DNA of 64,000 nucleotides. It comes from Pantanalinema sp. GBBB05. GTDB taxonomy: Bacteria > Cyanobacteriota > Cyanobacteriia > Leptolyngbyales > Leptolyngbyaceae. The stretch lies in assembly GCA_016743235.1 (NCBI GenBank), contig VRZD01000032.1:1-64000 (forward strand), in the 5' to 3' direction. The notes beneath the pieces are model-generated. The model was not told the DNA's origin, ran no database searches, and was given only the letters and a program-made list of their open reading frames with translations. The stretch's first letter is position 1; each line of letters opens with the position of its first letter. Of this stretch, positions 8,757-15,378 are shown piece after piece. Position numbers and translations under genes: made by a program.

Positions 8757-8903
8757 CTACTCCTCTAATCGAGCTTTCAGATCCTTCAAATGTTGTAAAT
8801 CACTCGTTGCACGTTGCTTCTCCCGTTCGTACCACTCTAGGCATTCCTCTGCATTTGCCAACTTATCTTCAGCCTGCCTGATAAGTTGGCTGACTATTCC
8901 CCC
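8757..8903 (-). pseudogene. out-of-frame coiled-coil extension of the RHH regulator
   Basis: About 48 codons encode a clean helix/coiled coil (LIRQAEDKLANAEECLEWY, then LQHLKDLKARLEE) in the -1 frame relative to the regulator, starting at a GGGGG run (8899-8903) two codons before the regulator stop. No ATG, GTG or TTG with a ribosome site precedes it in that frame. A -1 slip or a one-base indel would fuse it to the DNA-binding domain as ...SPFSGGIVSQLIRQ.... It is either a frameshift-decoded tail or a recently broken gene. Confidence 0.55.
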
Positions 8904-9100
8904 GAGAAGGGTGATATTTGAAACCTCTTCCTCCCTAATTCCTCCAGGAATGCGTTCAAGCTCAGATTGAACTGTTCCGCTAAATCCTTCAGTCCCTGAA
9001 TCGCTTCCTCCGATAGGCTGGCTGAAATTTGTTTCTTGGTCAGTCCGTACTGACCATGGCTCGACTTGATCCGCTTGCTGGTTGCCATAGTTACGTCCAT
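8894..9100 (-). CDS. ribbon-helix-helix type regulator of the element
   Basis: The 68-residue protein starts at ATG 9100, eight bases after AGGAGG. A competing ATG at 9104 in another frame is only four bases from it. Residues 20-55 (LTKKQISASLSEEAIQGLK, then LAEQFNLSLNAFLEEL) follow the strand, helix, helix pattern of Arc/CopG-type ribbon-helix-helix repressors. It faces the rightward early genes across a spacer with three TTTTATATAAAA-like boxes (9118-9185), which are likely its operators. A coiled-coil tail lies in the -1 frame directly after it (8757-8903), so the functional protein may be longer. The likely role is control of the early region or lysogeny. Confidence 0.6.
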   Translation of the reverse strand: MDVTMATSKRIKSSHGQYGLTKKQISASLSEEAIQGLKDLAEQFNLSLNAFLEELGRKRFQISPFSGE

Positions 9101-9117
9101 TCATGTGCCCTCCTCGA

Positions 9118-9185
9118 TTTTATATAAAAAAAGCAAACAAAGATTTCATATAAAATCATAGCATTAGGTCTTTTTTTATATAAAA
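9118..9185. promoter_or_regulatory. three TTTTATATAAAA-like operator boxes
   Basis: Palindromic boxes lie at 9118-9129 (TTTTATATAAAA), 9144-9155 (TTTCATATAAAA) and 9174-9185 (TTTTATATAAAA). They sit 26 and 30 bases apart in the divergent spacer between the RHH regulator and the first rightward early gene. The arrangement is that of a multi-site operator covering both promoters. The TATATAA cores could also serve as -10 elements. Confidence 0.6.
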
Positions 9186-9214
9186 TGCGATCATTGTTGA
9201 GCATTTGATGACCT

Positions 9215-9421
9215 ATGACTGAATCTCGCGATTGGGCAGTTTCAGCCCATCACCCTGATGGACAAACGAAACTCCTTTCCCTCCGTTTCCTCAGTCGTGG
9301 CGCGGCTATGCGCCATCGTGATGCCCTAGCAAAGCTAATGCCTCAATGTCGATTCCGTGTCGTGTTTGACCCCGTTGATGAAGAAACGGCGCTCTCCCCC
9401 GGGCAGAGAGAACACCGTTAG
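9215..9421 (+). CDS. small early protein of the element
   Basis: The 68-residue protein is the first gene right of the operator spacer (ATG 9215, MTESRDWAVSAHHPDG). It contains a basic, Arg/His-rich helix (FLSRGAAMRHRDALAKLM) and ends in an acidic stretch and a polar tail. No family is recognised. Position directly behind the operators suggests an early regulatory or anti-host role, which is inference. Confidence 0.5.
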   Translation: MTESRDWAVSAHHPDGQTKLLSLRFLSRGAAMRHRDALAKLMPQCRFRVVFDPVDEETALSPGQREHR

Positions 9422-9453
9422 TACCTTTGTATTTACCTATGGAGATCTTAACT

Positions 9454-9678
9454 ATGCGTCTGATTCGTTACCACAACCAAGTCATCAACTTGGACGCTAT
9501 CTGTGAAGCCGTCTATGACGATGACAATCTCACTCCTGACGGGTTTCCTACTCTACTCATTACCTTCGCTAAGGATGCGGAGTTAGTGCTGACAGGCAGG
9601 GAGGCAGGAATCTTTTGGATGGCAATCGTTAACCATCTCAGCACCGTTGACCTATCCCAAACCGCGATCGCTGTGTGA
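9454..9678 (+). CDS. small early protein of the element
   Basis: The 74-residue product starts at ATG 9454, chosen because GGAG lies nine bases upstream. In-frame ATGs at 9427 and 9439 lack a site. The protein begins MRLIRYHNQVINLDAICEA and has alternating strands and helices with an acidic loop (YDDDNLTPDG). It ends ten bases before the next start, in the same transcription unit. Such small proteins with an initial LIRYHNQVINLD-like strand recall phage or plasmid hypothetical proteins, but I assign no function. Confidence 0.5.
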   Translation: MRLIRYHNQVINLDAICEAVYDDDNLTPDGFPTLLITFAKDAELVLTGREAGIFWMAIVNHLSTVDLSQTAIAV

Positions 9679-9687
9679 GGACACACC

Positions 9688-10074
9688 ATGAAAATTACCA
9701 GAGTTACCTACCATGCCCTGTTTAACTTGGGCGATTACAGCAATGAAAAGATTGAGCTTTCAGCCCAACTTGAGGAGGGTGAAACGCCGGAGGACATTGT
9801 TCCCAAATTGAGAGAGCGCGTAGCCGCAATGGCTCTACCTAAACAGGGAGAACTATGGAATCAACGCTATGAGCTTGAGGGAACGATCAGGGAGCTAGAA
9901 AAGAAGCTTGCTAAATCCCGTGAATCTTGGAATGCAACGGCTGAGTTTCTCCGGGCTCAGGGCATTAAGCCAGAGATGCCCGACATGCCCGAATTCAGCA
10001 AACTCCTCAACCCTGCGGCTGAAGAGTCTTCAACCGTAGTTGAGGGAGAACTGGAAGATCCAACACCGTTTTAA
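9688..10074 (+). CDS. early element protein with coiled-coil segment
   Basis: The 128-residue protein starts at ATG 9688 behind GAGGACA. An N-terminal strand-rich part (KITRVTYHALFNLGDYSN, EKIELSAQLEEGETPED) resembles the small beta domain seen in phage single-strand annealing or DNA-binding accessory proteins. A coiled coil follows (LEGTIRELEKKLAKSRE), then an acidic tail ending in EGELEDPTPF. Acidic C-termini ending in PF occur in single-stranded-DNA-binding proteins, which makes an SSB-like role an attractive idea, but no OB-fold signature is evident. It lies directly upstream of the initiator-like gene. Confidence 0.5.
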   Translation: MKITRVTYHALFNLGDYSNEKIELSAQLEEGETPEDIVPKLRERVAAMALPKQGELWNQRYELEGTIRELEKKLAKSRESWNATAEFLRAQGIKPEMPDMPEFSKLLNPAAEESSTVVEGELEDPTPF

Positions 10075-10135
10075 CTGTTGCCGGTTGTGGGAGTGGTTCA
10101 TCTACCACTCCCTTTCTTGTTTGTAAGGATTTGAC

Positions 10136-11071
10136 ATGGATAGTAACAAAAAGCGAACGCCACGCCACCACCGCCTAACTCTAGAAACAATTGTCCAGGA
10201 TTATCGTGAGGGACTGATTACTCCTAAAGGGGCTGTATTTTATACCATCTCTGCTAGTGCCCCTCCTGGCTACCCGATCACTCTCAGCCCACAACATTTA
10301 TGTAAGTTGTTTCCGATTAGTAAGTCTTCCTATTACAACGCGATCGCAGCCCTGAAATTAGGCAAACGGTTGGAGTTTGTTGCTGATGGAACAATGCAAT
10401 TATGGGTTCCCGTCTCAAATGACGAGGGCATTCCAGACTATATTTTTTTTGCAGATAAAGTCCACGATGGTGGACAGCTTTCCACGATGGTGGACTCAGA
10501 TTCCATGATCGTGGACTCAAATTCCACAACGATGGACTCAAATTCCATGATCGTGGACTCAAATTCCACAACGATGGACTCAAATTCCACGATTGTGGAA
10601 AATCAACTCTCGAAAGTCTTTCCCCGCAAACGTTACAGAGCCTCTACAACTCGATCAACTCGATCAACTCGATCAGCCCGATCAACTACTACTACTAAGC
10701 ACCCCACCCACCCACCAGTAGTAGTTGAGCAAATAGAGCAAGAGTTAAGTGTGAAGCTAACGACGAAGCAGAAGGAACAAGTAGGGGGCTTTTCAGAAGA
10801 ACAGATCAAGCAAGCGATCGCAGTAGTCCGATCGACGGCAAAGGTAAAGGACAAGAAAAAATTATTCTTTAAAGCCCTGAGATCTGGATACGAGCCAGTA
10901 GTAGAAAATTCAGCCGCCGCCGCTGATTTCCGGGCATGGTTTGACGCGGCGCAGCTGCGGGGATTGGTTGTTGCCTCTCAGCAGGTGAATGGACAAATTC
11001 AAATTCTCCTCAGTGATGGGGAATGGGTGTCGTTTGAGGAAGCTAAACAGCAATTGAGGAACAAACTATGA
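10136..11071 (+). CDS. putative replication initiator with iterons inside its gene
   Basis: The 311-residue protein has AAGGA before ATG 10136. Residues 1-95 look like a winged-helix DNA-binding domain (LTPKGAVFYTISASAP is close to the observed start; then LCKLFPISKSSYYNAIAAL). Residues 108-155 are low-complexity repeats of D-S-N-S encoded by seven 20-21-bp DNA repeats. TRS repeats follow. A helical C-terminal domain at about 195-310 includes KQKEQVGGFSEEQIKQAIAV. The order of DNA-binding domain, repeat-encoded linker and helical partner domain parallels lambda O protein, whose gene contains the origin. No polymerase or helicase is encoded nearby, so it would recruit host DnaB. The stop overlaps the next ATG (ATGA). 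Confidence 0.6.
   Translation: MDSNKKRTPRHHRLTLETIVQDYREGLITPKGAVFYTISASAPPGYPITLSPQHLCKLFPISKSSYYNAIAALKLGKRLEFVADGTMQLWVPVSNDEGIPDYIFFADKVHDGGQLSTMVDSDSMIVDSNSTTMDSNSMIVDSNSTTMDSNSTIVENQLSKVFPRKRYRASTTRSTRSTRSARSTTTTKHPTHPPVVVEQIEQELSVKLTTKQKEQVGGFSEEQIKQAIAVVRSTAKVKDKKKLFFKALRSGYEPVVENSAAAADFRAWFDAAQLRGLVVASQQVNGQIQILLSDGEWVSFEEAKQQLRNKL
10461..10606. repeat. seven iteron-like repeats inside the initiator gene
   Basis: Repeat units begin at 10461, 10481, 10502, 10523, 10544, 10565 and 10586. The consensus begins TCCAYGATNGTGGACTCAAA. Unit 1 is 20 bases and the rest are 21. Several cores are themselves palindromic (CCACGATNGTGG). Unit 1 is read in a different codon frame from the others yet keeps the same DNA sequence, which points to selection on DNA rather than on protein. 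A second short tandem repeat (CGATCAACT) follows at 10649-10690. Confidence 0.7.
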
Positions 11072-11337
11072 GTGACATTCTCGATCGGGGCGATGTGATC
11101 GCCGAAATTAAAGCGTTACTCCTACTCCTCAACGACTTGGCTCCGGCTGGTGAGTGGTCACAACATATTCTGGTTCGCTTATGGAACGCTGGACAACATA
11201 GCCGCTATCAAATGACTCGCCGCCAGGTGCGTGAGTTGCTTCAATTCCTCCGGAGCGAACAGAAGCGAATCGCTACAGAGGAGAACGCCCGTCGCTACCA
11301 TCAGTTGAACCTATTGGAGGATCGGAAAAATGCCTAA
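11068..11337 (+). CDS. small helical element protein
   Basis: The 89-residue protein is coupled to the initiator gene by ATGA. It is helical and basic in its second half (HSRYQMTRRQVRELLQFLRS), with no known motif. Its stop overlaps the start of the next gene by eight bases. Because it is translated with the initiator, a helper role such as helicase loading or initiator modulation is possible. That is inference only. Confidence 0.55.
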   Translation: MSDILDRGDVIAEIKALLLLLNDLAPAGEWSQHILVRLWNAGQHSRYQMTRRQVRELLQFLRSEQKRIATEENARRYHQLNLLEDRKNA

Positions 11338-11542
11338 ATCCGATTGGCTCACCACTAGGGTTGTTTGTGAAAATCTGGGCATCAGTGATAAGCACCTCTG
11401 GAAGCTCCGAGAAGAAGGACTATTAAAAGAGGGCAAGCACTGGCGAAATATTGCCCGCCCGCAAGCTGCCCGACCGACCTACCGCTGGAACCTAACCGCG
11501 ATCGAGCAAGCGTTGGAAATTCCAGCCGAATTTAGAGGGTAG
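11330..11542 (+). CDS. excisionase-like helix-turn-helix protein
   Basis: The 70-residue protein starts at ATG 11330 inside the previous gene. The sequence WLTTRVVCENLGISDKHLWK, then LREEGLLKEGKHWRN, is a MerR-like or excisionase-like winged helix (L-G-I-S, K-L-R, G-L-L, W-R). It ends RPTYRWNLTAIEQALEIP. It is the last rightward gene before the convergent integrase and is separated from it by a perfect hairpin terminator. Size, fold and position suit a recombination directionality factor for the integrase, although a small transcription factor is also possible. Confidence 0.6.
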   Translation: MPKSDWLTTRVVCENLGISDKHLWKLREEGLLKEGKHWRNIARPQAARPTYRWNLTAIEQALEIPAEFRG

Positions 11543-11560
11543 GCTTTCTAATAAAAACTC

Positions 11561-11604
11561 AAAATCGCCTCTATTCCTATCCCTGTATAGAATAGAGGCG
11601 ATTT
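11561..11604. terminator. bidirectional terminator between early genes and integrase
   Basis: AAATCGCCTCTATTC and GAATAGAGGCGATTT form a perfect 15-bp stem around a 13-base loop. A-rich and T-rich flanks lie on both sides, so it can terminate the rightward early operon and the leftward integrase transcript. Confidence 0.85.
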
Positions 11605-11672
11605 CGCTGTCATTTATAGAAGGATTTTACTAATAGATTAAGGCATATTCTTGGGCTTTTGGCTAACAGGAA

Positions 11673-12764
11673 TTAGCTTAATGGAGCCATCGGACGATCC
11701 GATCGCTCCAAGATGGCTTCAAAAGCCCTTTGGTGAACTCCTCGCCCGATCCATTGGTGGTATGTTTCACAGTGAATCCTCACGCTATGCCCCATCTGCT
11801 GTGCTGATAGAGACACATCTAACCCAAACTCCAGTGTCCGAACTGCCCACCGATGTCGTAAGTCATAGGCATTGAAAGGAATGGCATATCGGCTGAAAGC
11901 ATGAGTGACCCGATTGCCCAGATCGCTATTTGTTGCACCGGTCACCGCTGGTAACTCACCGAGCAGCTGCCAGGACTCAGCCCACTCTGGATAGAAGGGG
12001 TAAACCTCTCTAGATCCTGTTTTAGTGGAATTCTCAATCTGTAAGACCGGAAACCGAGCAAAGTTAGATTTAAAAACCTCATGCGGTCGCAGTCCGTAGG
12101 TGGCAATCAGCCCATAGACCCGCTGCCAGGATGGGTTAGGAATCTTCAGCCAATATTCGGCGATCAGCCTATCATCTGGTAAGTCACGCGGTGTTACTTT
12201 AGCTGATGAATAATTACCTCTGAGATGCCGGAAATTGGCGTTTAATTCAGCAAAATCAGCTAGTCTAGTGCAAACGTCTACAAATCGCTTGCGGGTTCGA
12301 GTATCGGGTTTAGTGGAGGCGATCGCCTCCATCAGCAGTTGGATTGTCAAAGATTCATCAGGTGGCAACTGGCTAAATACCTTCAGATAGTCATGTCGCC
12401 AAGTGGTTTGTGATTTAGGATTGCGATCCCTGCGGGTGAAGTAGTCAGCCTCAAATCTCCTGATCCAATCACCAACACTTCCCCGCTGTACGTCATCTTT
12501 TACATACAAACTCCAGGTGAACGTGCCCTCATCCAAAGCAATGCCGATCTTCCTTGCTTCCGACTCTGCAACCTTTATCCCGGCAGGGTTAGCATGAACT
12601 CCAAGCCTCAACCGTTGTTGGTGTGACTTTGTCTGTGATGATCCTGGCTTAGGTGGAAAAGTTGCACGCAGAAACAGCCTATTTCCTCTGATCTCAATTT
12701 GGGTTGCTATCCTAGCAGCTTTTAAACGTCCATTCGCCTGATCCACTCTGCCTTGAATATTCAT
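11673..12764 (-). CDS. int: tyrosine recombinase/integrase of the element
   Basis: The 363-residue integrase is read towards the element interior, with its start 166 bases from attR. The N-terminal arm/core-binding part covers about 1-170. The catalytic domain shows the first Arg in YGLIATYGLRPHEVF, a Lys in STKTGSREVYP, the second Arg in AYDLRHRWAVR, a His in QQMGHSVRIH, and nucleophile Tyr 335 in ETYHQWI. The usual His of the H-x-x-R box is Tyr here (Y-D-L-R), as I would expect for some cyanobacterial integrases. It should insert the element into tRNA-Met by recombining the 47-bp core. The N-terminal KAARIATQIEIRGNRLFLRA part resembles an arm-binding domain. Confidence 0.9.
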   Translation of the reverse strand: MNIQGRVDQANGRLKAARIATQIEIRGNRLFLRATFPPKPGSSQTKSHQQRLRLGVHANPAGIKVAESEARKIGIALDEGTFTWSLYVKDDVQRGSVGDWIRRFEADYFTRRDRNPKSQTTWRHDYLKVFSQLPPDESLTIQLLMEAIASTKPDTRTRKRFVDVCTRLADFAELNANFRHLRGNYSSAKVTPRDLPDDRLIAEYWLKIPNPSWQRVYGLIATYGLRPHEVFKSNFARFPVLQIENSTKTGSREVYPFYPEWAESWQLLGELPAVTGATNSDLGNRVTHAFSRYAIPFNAYDLRHRWAVRTLEFGLDVSLSAQQMGHSVRIHCETYHQWIGRGVHQRAFEAILERSDRPMAPLS

Positions 12765-12798
12765 GGCTACCTAGTAGTTTTGTACTGTGTTAGCCATT

Positions 12799-12858
12799 GG
12801 ACTAAAATCTGGACTAAAAATCTAGGGAGATTAGGGAGCTTCAGGGAGGGTTAGGGAG
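12799..12858. repeat. short direct repeats between int and attR
   Basis: GGACTAAAATCT (12799-12810) is repeated at once as GGACTAAAAATCT (12811-12823). Four AGGGAG copies follow at 12824, 12833, 12843 and 12853, spaced 9-10 bases. A relative of the first repeat occurs inside the left end (ATGGACTAATTTTGATCC, about 459-476). Their place between the integrase start and the core is where arm-type integrase or excisionase sites are expected. Confidence 0.5.
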
Positions 12859-12870
12859 GGTTTACAGAAA

Positions 12871-12911
12871 TTAAAAAAGCTGCAAAGCCCGTGATATAGG
12901 CATTACAGCTT
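12871..12911 (-). terminator. tRNA-Met terminator supplied by the element
   Basis: Arms 12877-12890 and 12898-12911 form a stem followed by a T-run on the minus strand, downstream of the intact tRNA-Met gene. Compared with 295-335, an A-T pair has become C-G and another pair has changed T-A to C-G in step. The element therefore brings a working tRNA terminator together with the tRNA 3' half. Confidence 0.75.
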
Positions 12912-12930
12912 AAACGAATTCATTAAAAAT

Positions 12931-12977
12931 ATGGCTCAGGCGGGATTTGAACCTGCGACCTTGGGCTTATGAGTCCC
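12931..12977. repeat. attR: 47-bp core overlapping tRNA-Met
   Basis: Identical to 355-401. Here the copy is joined to the 5' half of the tRNA, so integration leaves a complete gene. It marks the right boundary of the element. Confidence 0.9.
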
Positions 12978-13005
12978 CTGCTCTAACCAACTGAGCTACT
13001 GAGCC
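12932..13005 (-). tRNA. tRNA-Met (CAT)
   Basis: Seventy-four bases on the minus strand fold as a tRNA. The acceptor is GGCTCAG/CTGAGCC, the D arm GCTC/GAGC, the anticodon loop CTCATAA (anticodon CAT), the T loop TTCAAAT, and the discriminator A; CCA is not encoded. The 51-63 pair is A.C, as in E. coli elongator tRNA-Met. The anticodon stem has imperfect outer and inner pairs. Elongator Met is the most likely identity; an Ile tRNA with a modified CAT anticodon is less likely. It is the integration target of the neighbouring element. Confidence 0.85.
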
Positions 13006-13111
13006 GAGCGCATTTAGCAACTTTATTAAGTTAGCATATTTAGCCGTGGAGAATCTACCTTTTATAAAAAATTTTTGATTAACCCAGCCAATTCTAGTGG
13101 CACAGCAAACA

Positions 13112-13141
13112 GCAACAGGGAACCTGATGGCTCCCCGTTGC
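13112..13141 (-). terminator. hairpin downstream of the LysM/M23 gene
   Basis: GCAACAGGGA and TCCCCGTTGC form a 10-bp stem with one mismatch, 27 bases beyond the stop of the leftward peptidase gene. The T tract is weak, so this is a probable rather than certain terminator. Confidence 0.45.
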
Positions 13142-13167
13142 CGAATACAAAACTAGCGAATCAGCTA

Positions 13168-15378
13168 CTAGCCTTGAGAATTGGGTAGGAACGCCATTGG
13201 GTTAACAGCACCTTTCCCAGCTGGATGCACTTCAAAGTGCAGGTGCGGACCTGTACTGTAGCCCGTGCTCCCCATTTCTGAGATCTGCTGACCTTGCTCA
13301 ACTTGCTGACCCTCTTGGACGAGGATACGGTTGTTGTGAGCATAAAGAGTCACACTACCATCTGCATGGGTAATTTCTACCAGATAGCCATATCCACCGG
13401 AGTTCCAAGCAGCATAGGTAACAGTTCCAGGAGCGGCTGCTACAACTGGCGTACCAACATCAGCAGCGATGTCAATGCCCTTGTGCATACGTCCCCAACG
13501 CCAGCCATAACCAGAAGTCAAAACACCTTTGGTTGGCCAGATGTAGCCGTTAAACTGACCAGAGCTACCCGGTAGATAGGCGTCACTGGGACTTAAAGGC
13601 GGCAGGTCAGGGGAGACAGTTCTGCCAATAGGGGCGGAAACAATGGGAGCATACTTCTCTGCTCCTAGCGGTGCCGTTGCTACTACCTGTGGCTGAGGTT
13701 TTGCAGGCACTGGGCTGCTAACAGGAGCCGTGCTTTTAGCCACCGTGGGCTGGCTGGTTCTAGAGACTGGGGTTGGGCTAGAACGCATCCGTTCCCGTAG
13801 CTGTTGCACCTCCGAGCGTAGGGTTAAAGAGTAAGCTGTGGGCTTAAATTCAGGATTAACCCGCTTCAGATTAGATAGCCGATCGGAGCGAGAAAATGTA
13901 CTTGTGGCAGCCATCACCGTCGGTCTGGCAGCGCTGACTTCCTGACCCTGATATTTATCTCGCAACCGGTGAATTTCTTGCCGGAGCGTCTCAACATGAT
14001 TTGACCGCAGCCCAGCGGCATCCGCTGGTTCCGCCAATTGGTTACTTGCCGGAGCAACAGCGATCCGGGCAGACTCACCTCGATTGACTGAACGCTCGAA
14101 GTTAGTAGAACTGAGGGTAGGCGGTACTTGAGTGGGAACAGATGCGATCGTTCCTTTAAATTCAGATTGCTCACCTGTAGCACCCTGGAGCTCAGAAGAG
14201 CTAGGTTGAGCCAACACCGAAGGTACGGTATCTGATGACGCCCCATCACGAGGAATGATTAAAACCTGGGCAACTTCGATGTGATTGGGGTTCGTTAAGC
14301 GATTGGCAGCCACTAGTTGGCTGGTCGATACTCCGTGAGCGCGAGCAATGGCTCCGAGCGTATCGCCACGATTAACTTGGTAGGTGAGCGAATTAGGCAG
14401 CGCAGCCACCTCAACAGCAGGTGCTACTGGCTGGATTACAGCAGGAGTAGACGGTTCAGCATCTGATTGCAGCGGTGGAGTCGCTAGAACCGTTTCTTGC
14501 TTGACTGGAGATGTCGCCACCACCTGAGGCTGAGATGGACTCGGAAGCACCGAGTTAGAGGCGGCAGATGCAGCAGGCGTGGGCAGGGTTGTAGCCGGAA
14601 CAGCAGGAGTCTCTGCTTTCAGACCTAACAAACCTGTTCGGAGGCTTTCCCGTTTTTGTTTCAAATTGTCGAGAGCAGCATCCTGTTTAGCTTTGAATGT
14701 TGTATCGCTACCAGGAGCTGAGTTGCTGGCAGGCAGGGTTGCGATCGTTGTGGTTGCAGCGGGGCTACCACCCACCAACCCGTAGTACCGAGGGGAGACA
14801 TCAGCAGAGGCATCAATGGCTTGAGCCACACGACTATCGGTTGGAATTACCAACACTTGCCCCACCCGAAGGGTGGTGTCTGCCGTCAGGCTGTTGCTAG
14901 AAGCAATCAGTCCAGCGTCAACTCCATAAAGTTTTGCCAGTTGCCAAAGTGTCTGACCTTCCTGCACCGTATGGCGAATGCCTGCCACAGTGGTTGGGGA
15001 AGCAGTAGTAGGTGAGGCAGCAGCAATCAGCGGATCATCCGAATTAGCTTGGGAAGCTTGGGTATCCGAAGAAAGTGTTGCTGTTTCAAAAGCCGTAGGA
15101 GCGGTAGCAGCGGGTTCACCAGTCATCGGTTCAGCGGCCATTGCCCCATCGGTTTGACCGGGCAGCGGCAAGCTGTAAGCGCCCATCGAGATTGCCAATC
15201 CAATCATCGCTGCGGATTTACAGGGTCGGCGGCTACTCTCTGAAAGAGCCTGCTTGGGTTGAACTGTCGTCATATCAGGTTCAGTTGTACGGGAAGGAAC
15301 AGGCTTAACCTTCTGCGGAAATGCTCGTCTCAAAAAACGACCTCCTAATTGTCCAGCGCTTAACTGTCCTTGAGCCAT
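13168..15378 (-). CDS. LysM and M23 peptidase domain envelope protein
   Basis: The 736-residue protein has an internal hydrophobic segment near 56-75 (SAAMIGLAISMGAYSLPLPG) that anchors or exports it. LysM 1 lies at about 135-178 (HTVQEGQTLWQLAKLYGV) and LysM 2 at about 330-378 (YQVNRGDTLGAIARAHGV). Long Pro/Ser/Thr-rich linkers with short helices (LRQEIHRLRDKYQG) follow. The C-terminal M23 domain at about 605-733 has the zinc ligands in HKGID and HLHFE. LysM binds peptidoglycan and M23 enzymes cleave its peptide bridges, so this is a cell-wall hydrolase or hydrolase activator for growth and division. All zinc ligands are present. The gene has a long, structured upstream region. Confidence 0.9.
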   Translation of the reverse strand: MAQGQLSAGQLGGRFLRRAFPQKVKPVPSRTTEPDMTTVQPKQALSESSRRPCKSAAMIGLAISMGAYSLPLPGQTDGAMAAEPMTGEPAATAPTAFETATLSSDTQASQANSDDPLIAAASPTTASPTTVAGIRHTVQEGQTLWQLAKLYGVDAGLIASSNSLTADTTLRVGQVLVIPTDSRVAQAIDASADVSPRYYGLVGGSPAATTTIATLPASNSAPGSDTTFKAKQDAALDNLKQKRESLRTGLLGLKAETPAVPATTLPTPAASAASNSVLPSPSQPQVVATSPVKQETVLATPPLQSDAEPSTPAVIQPVAPAVEVAALPNSLTYQVNRGDTLGAIARAHGVSTSQLVAANRLTNPNHIEVAQVLIIPRDGASSDTVPSVLAQPSSSELQGATGEQSEFKGTIASVPTQVPPTLSSTNFERSVNRGESARIAVAPASNQLAEPADAAGLRSNHVETLRQEIHRLRDKYQGQEVSAARPTVMAATSTFSRSDRLSNLKRVNPEFKPTAYSLTLRSEVQQLRERMRSSPTPVSRTSQPTVAKSTAPVSSPVPAKPQPQVVATAPLGAEKYAPIVSAPIGRTVSPDLPPLSPSDAYLPGSSGQFNGYIWPTKGVLTSGYGWRWGRMHKGIDIAADVGTPVVAAAPGTVTYAAWNSGGYGYLVEITHADGSVTLYAHNNRILVQEGQQVEQGQQISEMGSTGYSTGPHLHFEVHPAGKGAVNPMAFLPNSQG

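Larger units (their letters stand above)
402..12977. mobile_element. integrated provirus-like element in tRNA-Met
   Basis: A segment of about 12.6 kb is bounded by a 47-bp direct repeat of the tRNA-Met 3' half, with a tyrosine recombinase next to the intact tRNA copy. This is the standard layout of a tRNA-targeting integrative element. Inside there is a rightward cassette of structural-looking genes (561-8164), a leftward regulator and membrane protein (8142-9100), and a rightward early/replication block (9215-11542). Two products end in domains common in phage tail or decoration proteins (6734-7363 and 7383-7739). I found no terminase, portal, prohead protease, recognisable capsid or lysin. 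The element is therefore either a small phage of an unfamiliar type or a satellite. No conjugation, resistance or transposition genes are visible. The genes look intact, so it may still be mobile. Confidence 0.85.

Noticed and set aside
8757..9104. Complete 115-codon gene starting at 9104
   Set aside because: Its first 60 codons overlap the well-supported RHH gene in another frame and have low-complexity, non-protein-like composition. The ATG is only four bases from AGGAGG, so only its coiled-coil end is considered real.
10461..10606. CRISPR array
   Set aside because: Repeats are contiguous without unique spacers and lie inside a reading frame; iterons explain them better.
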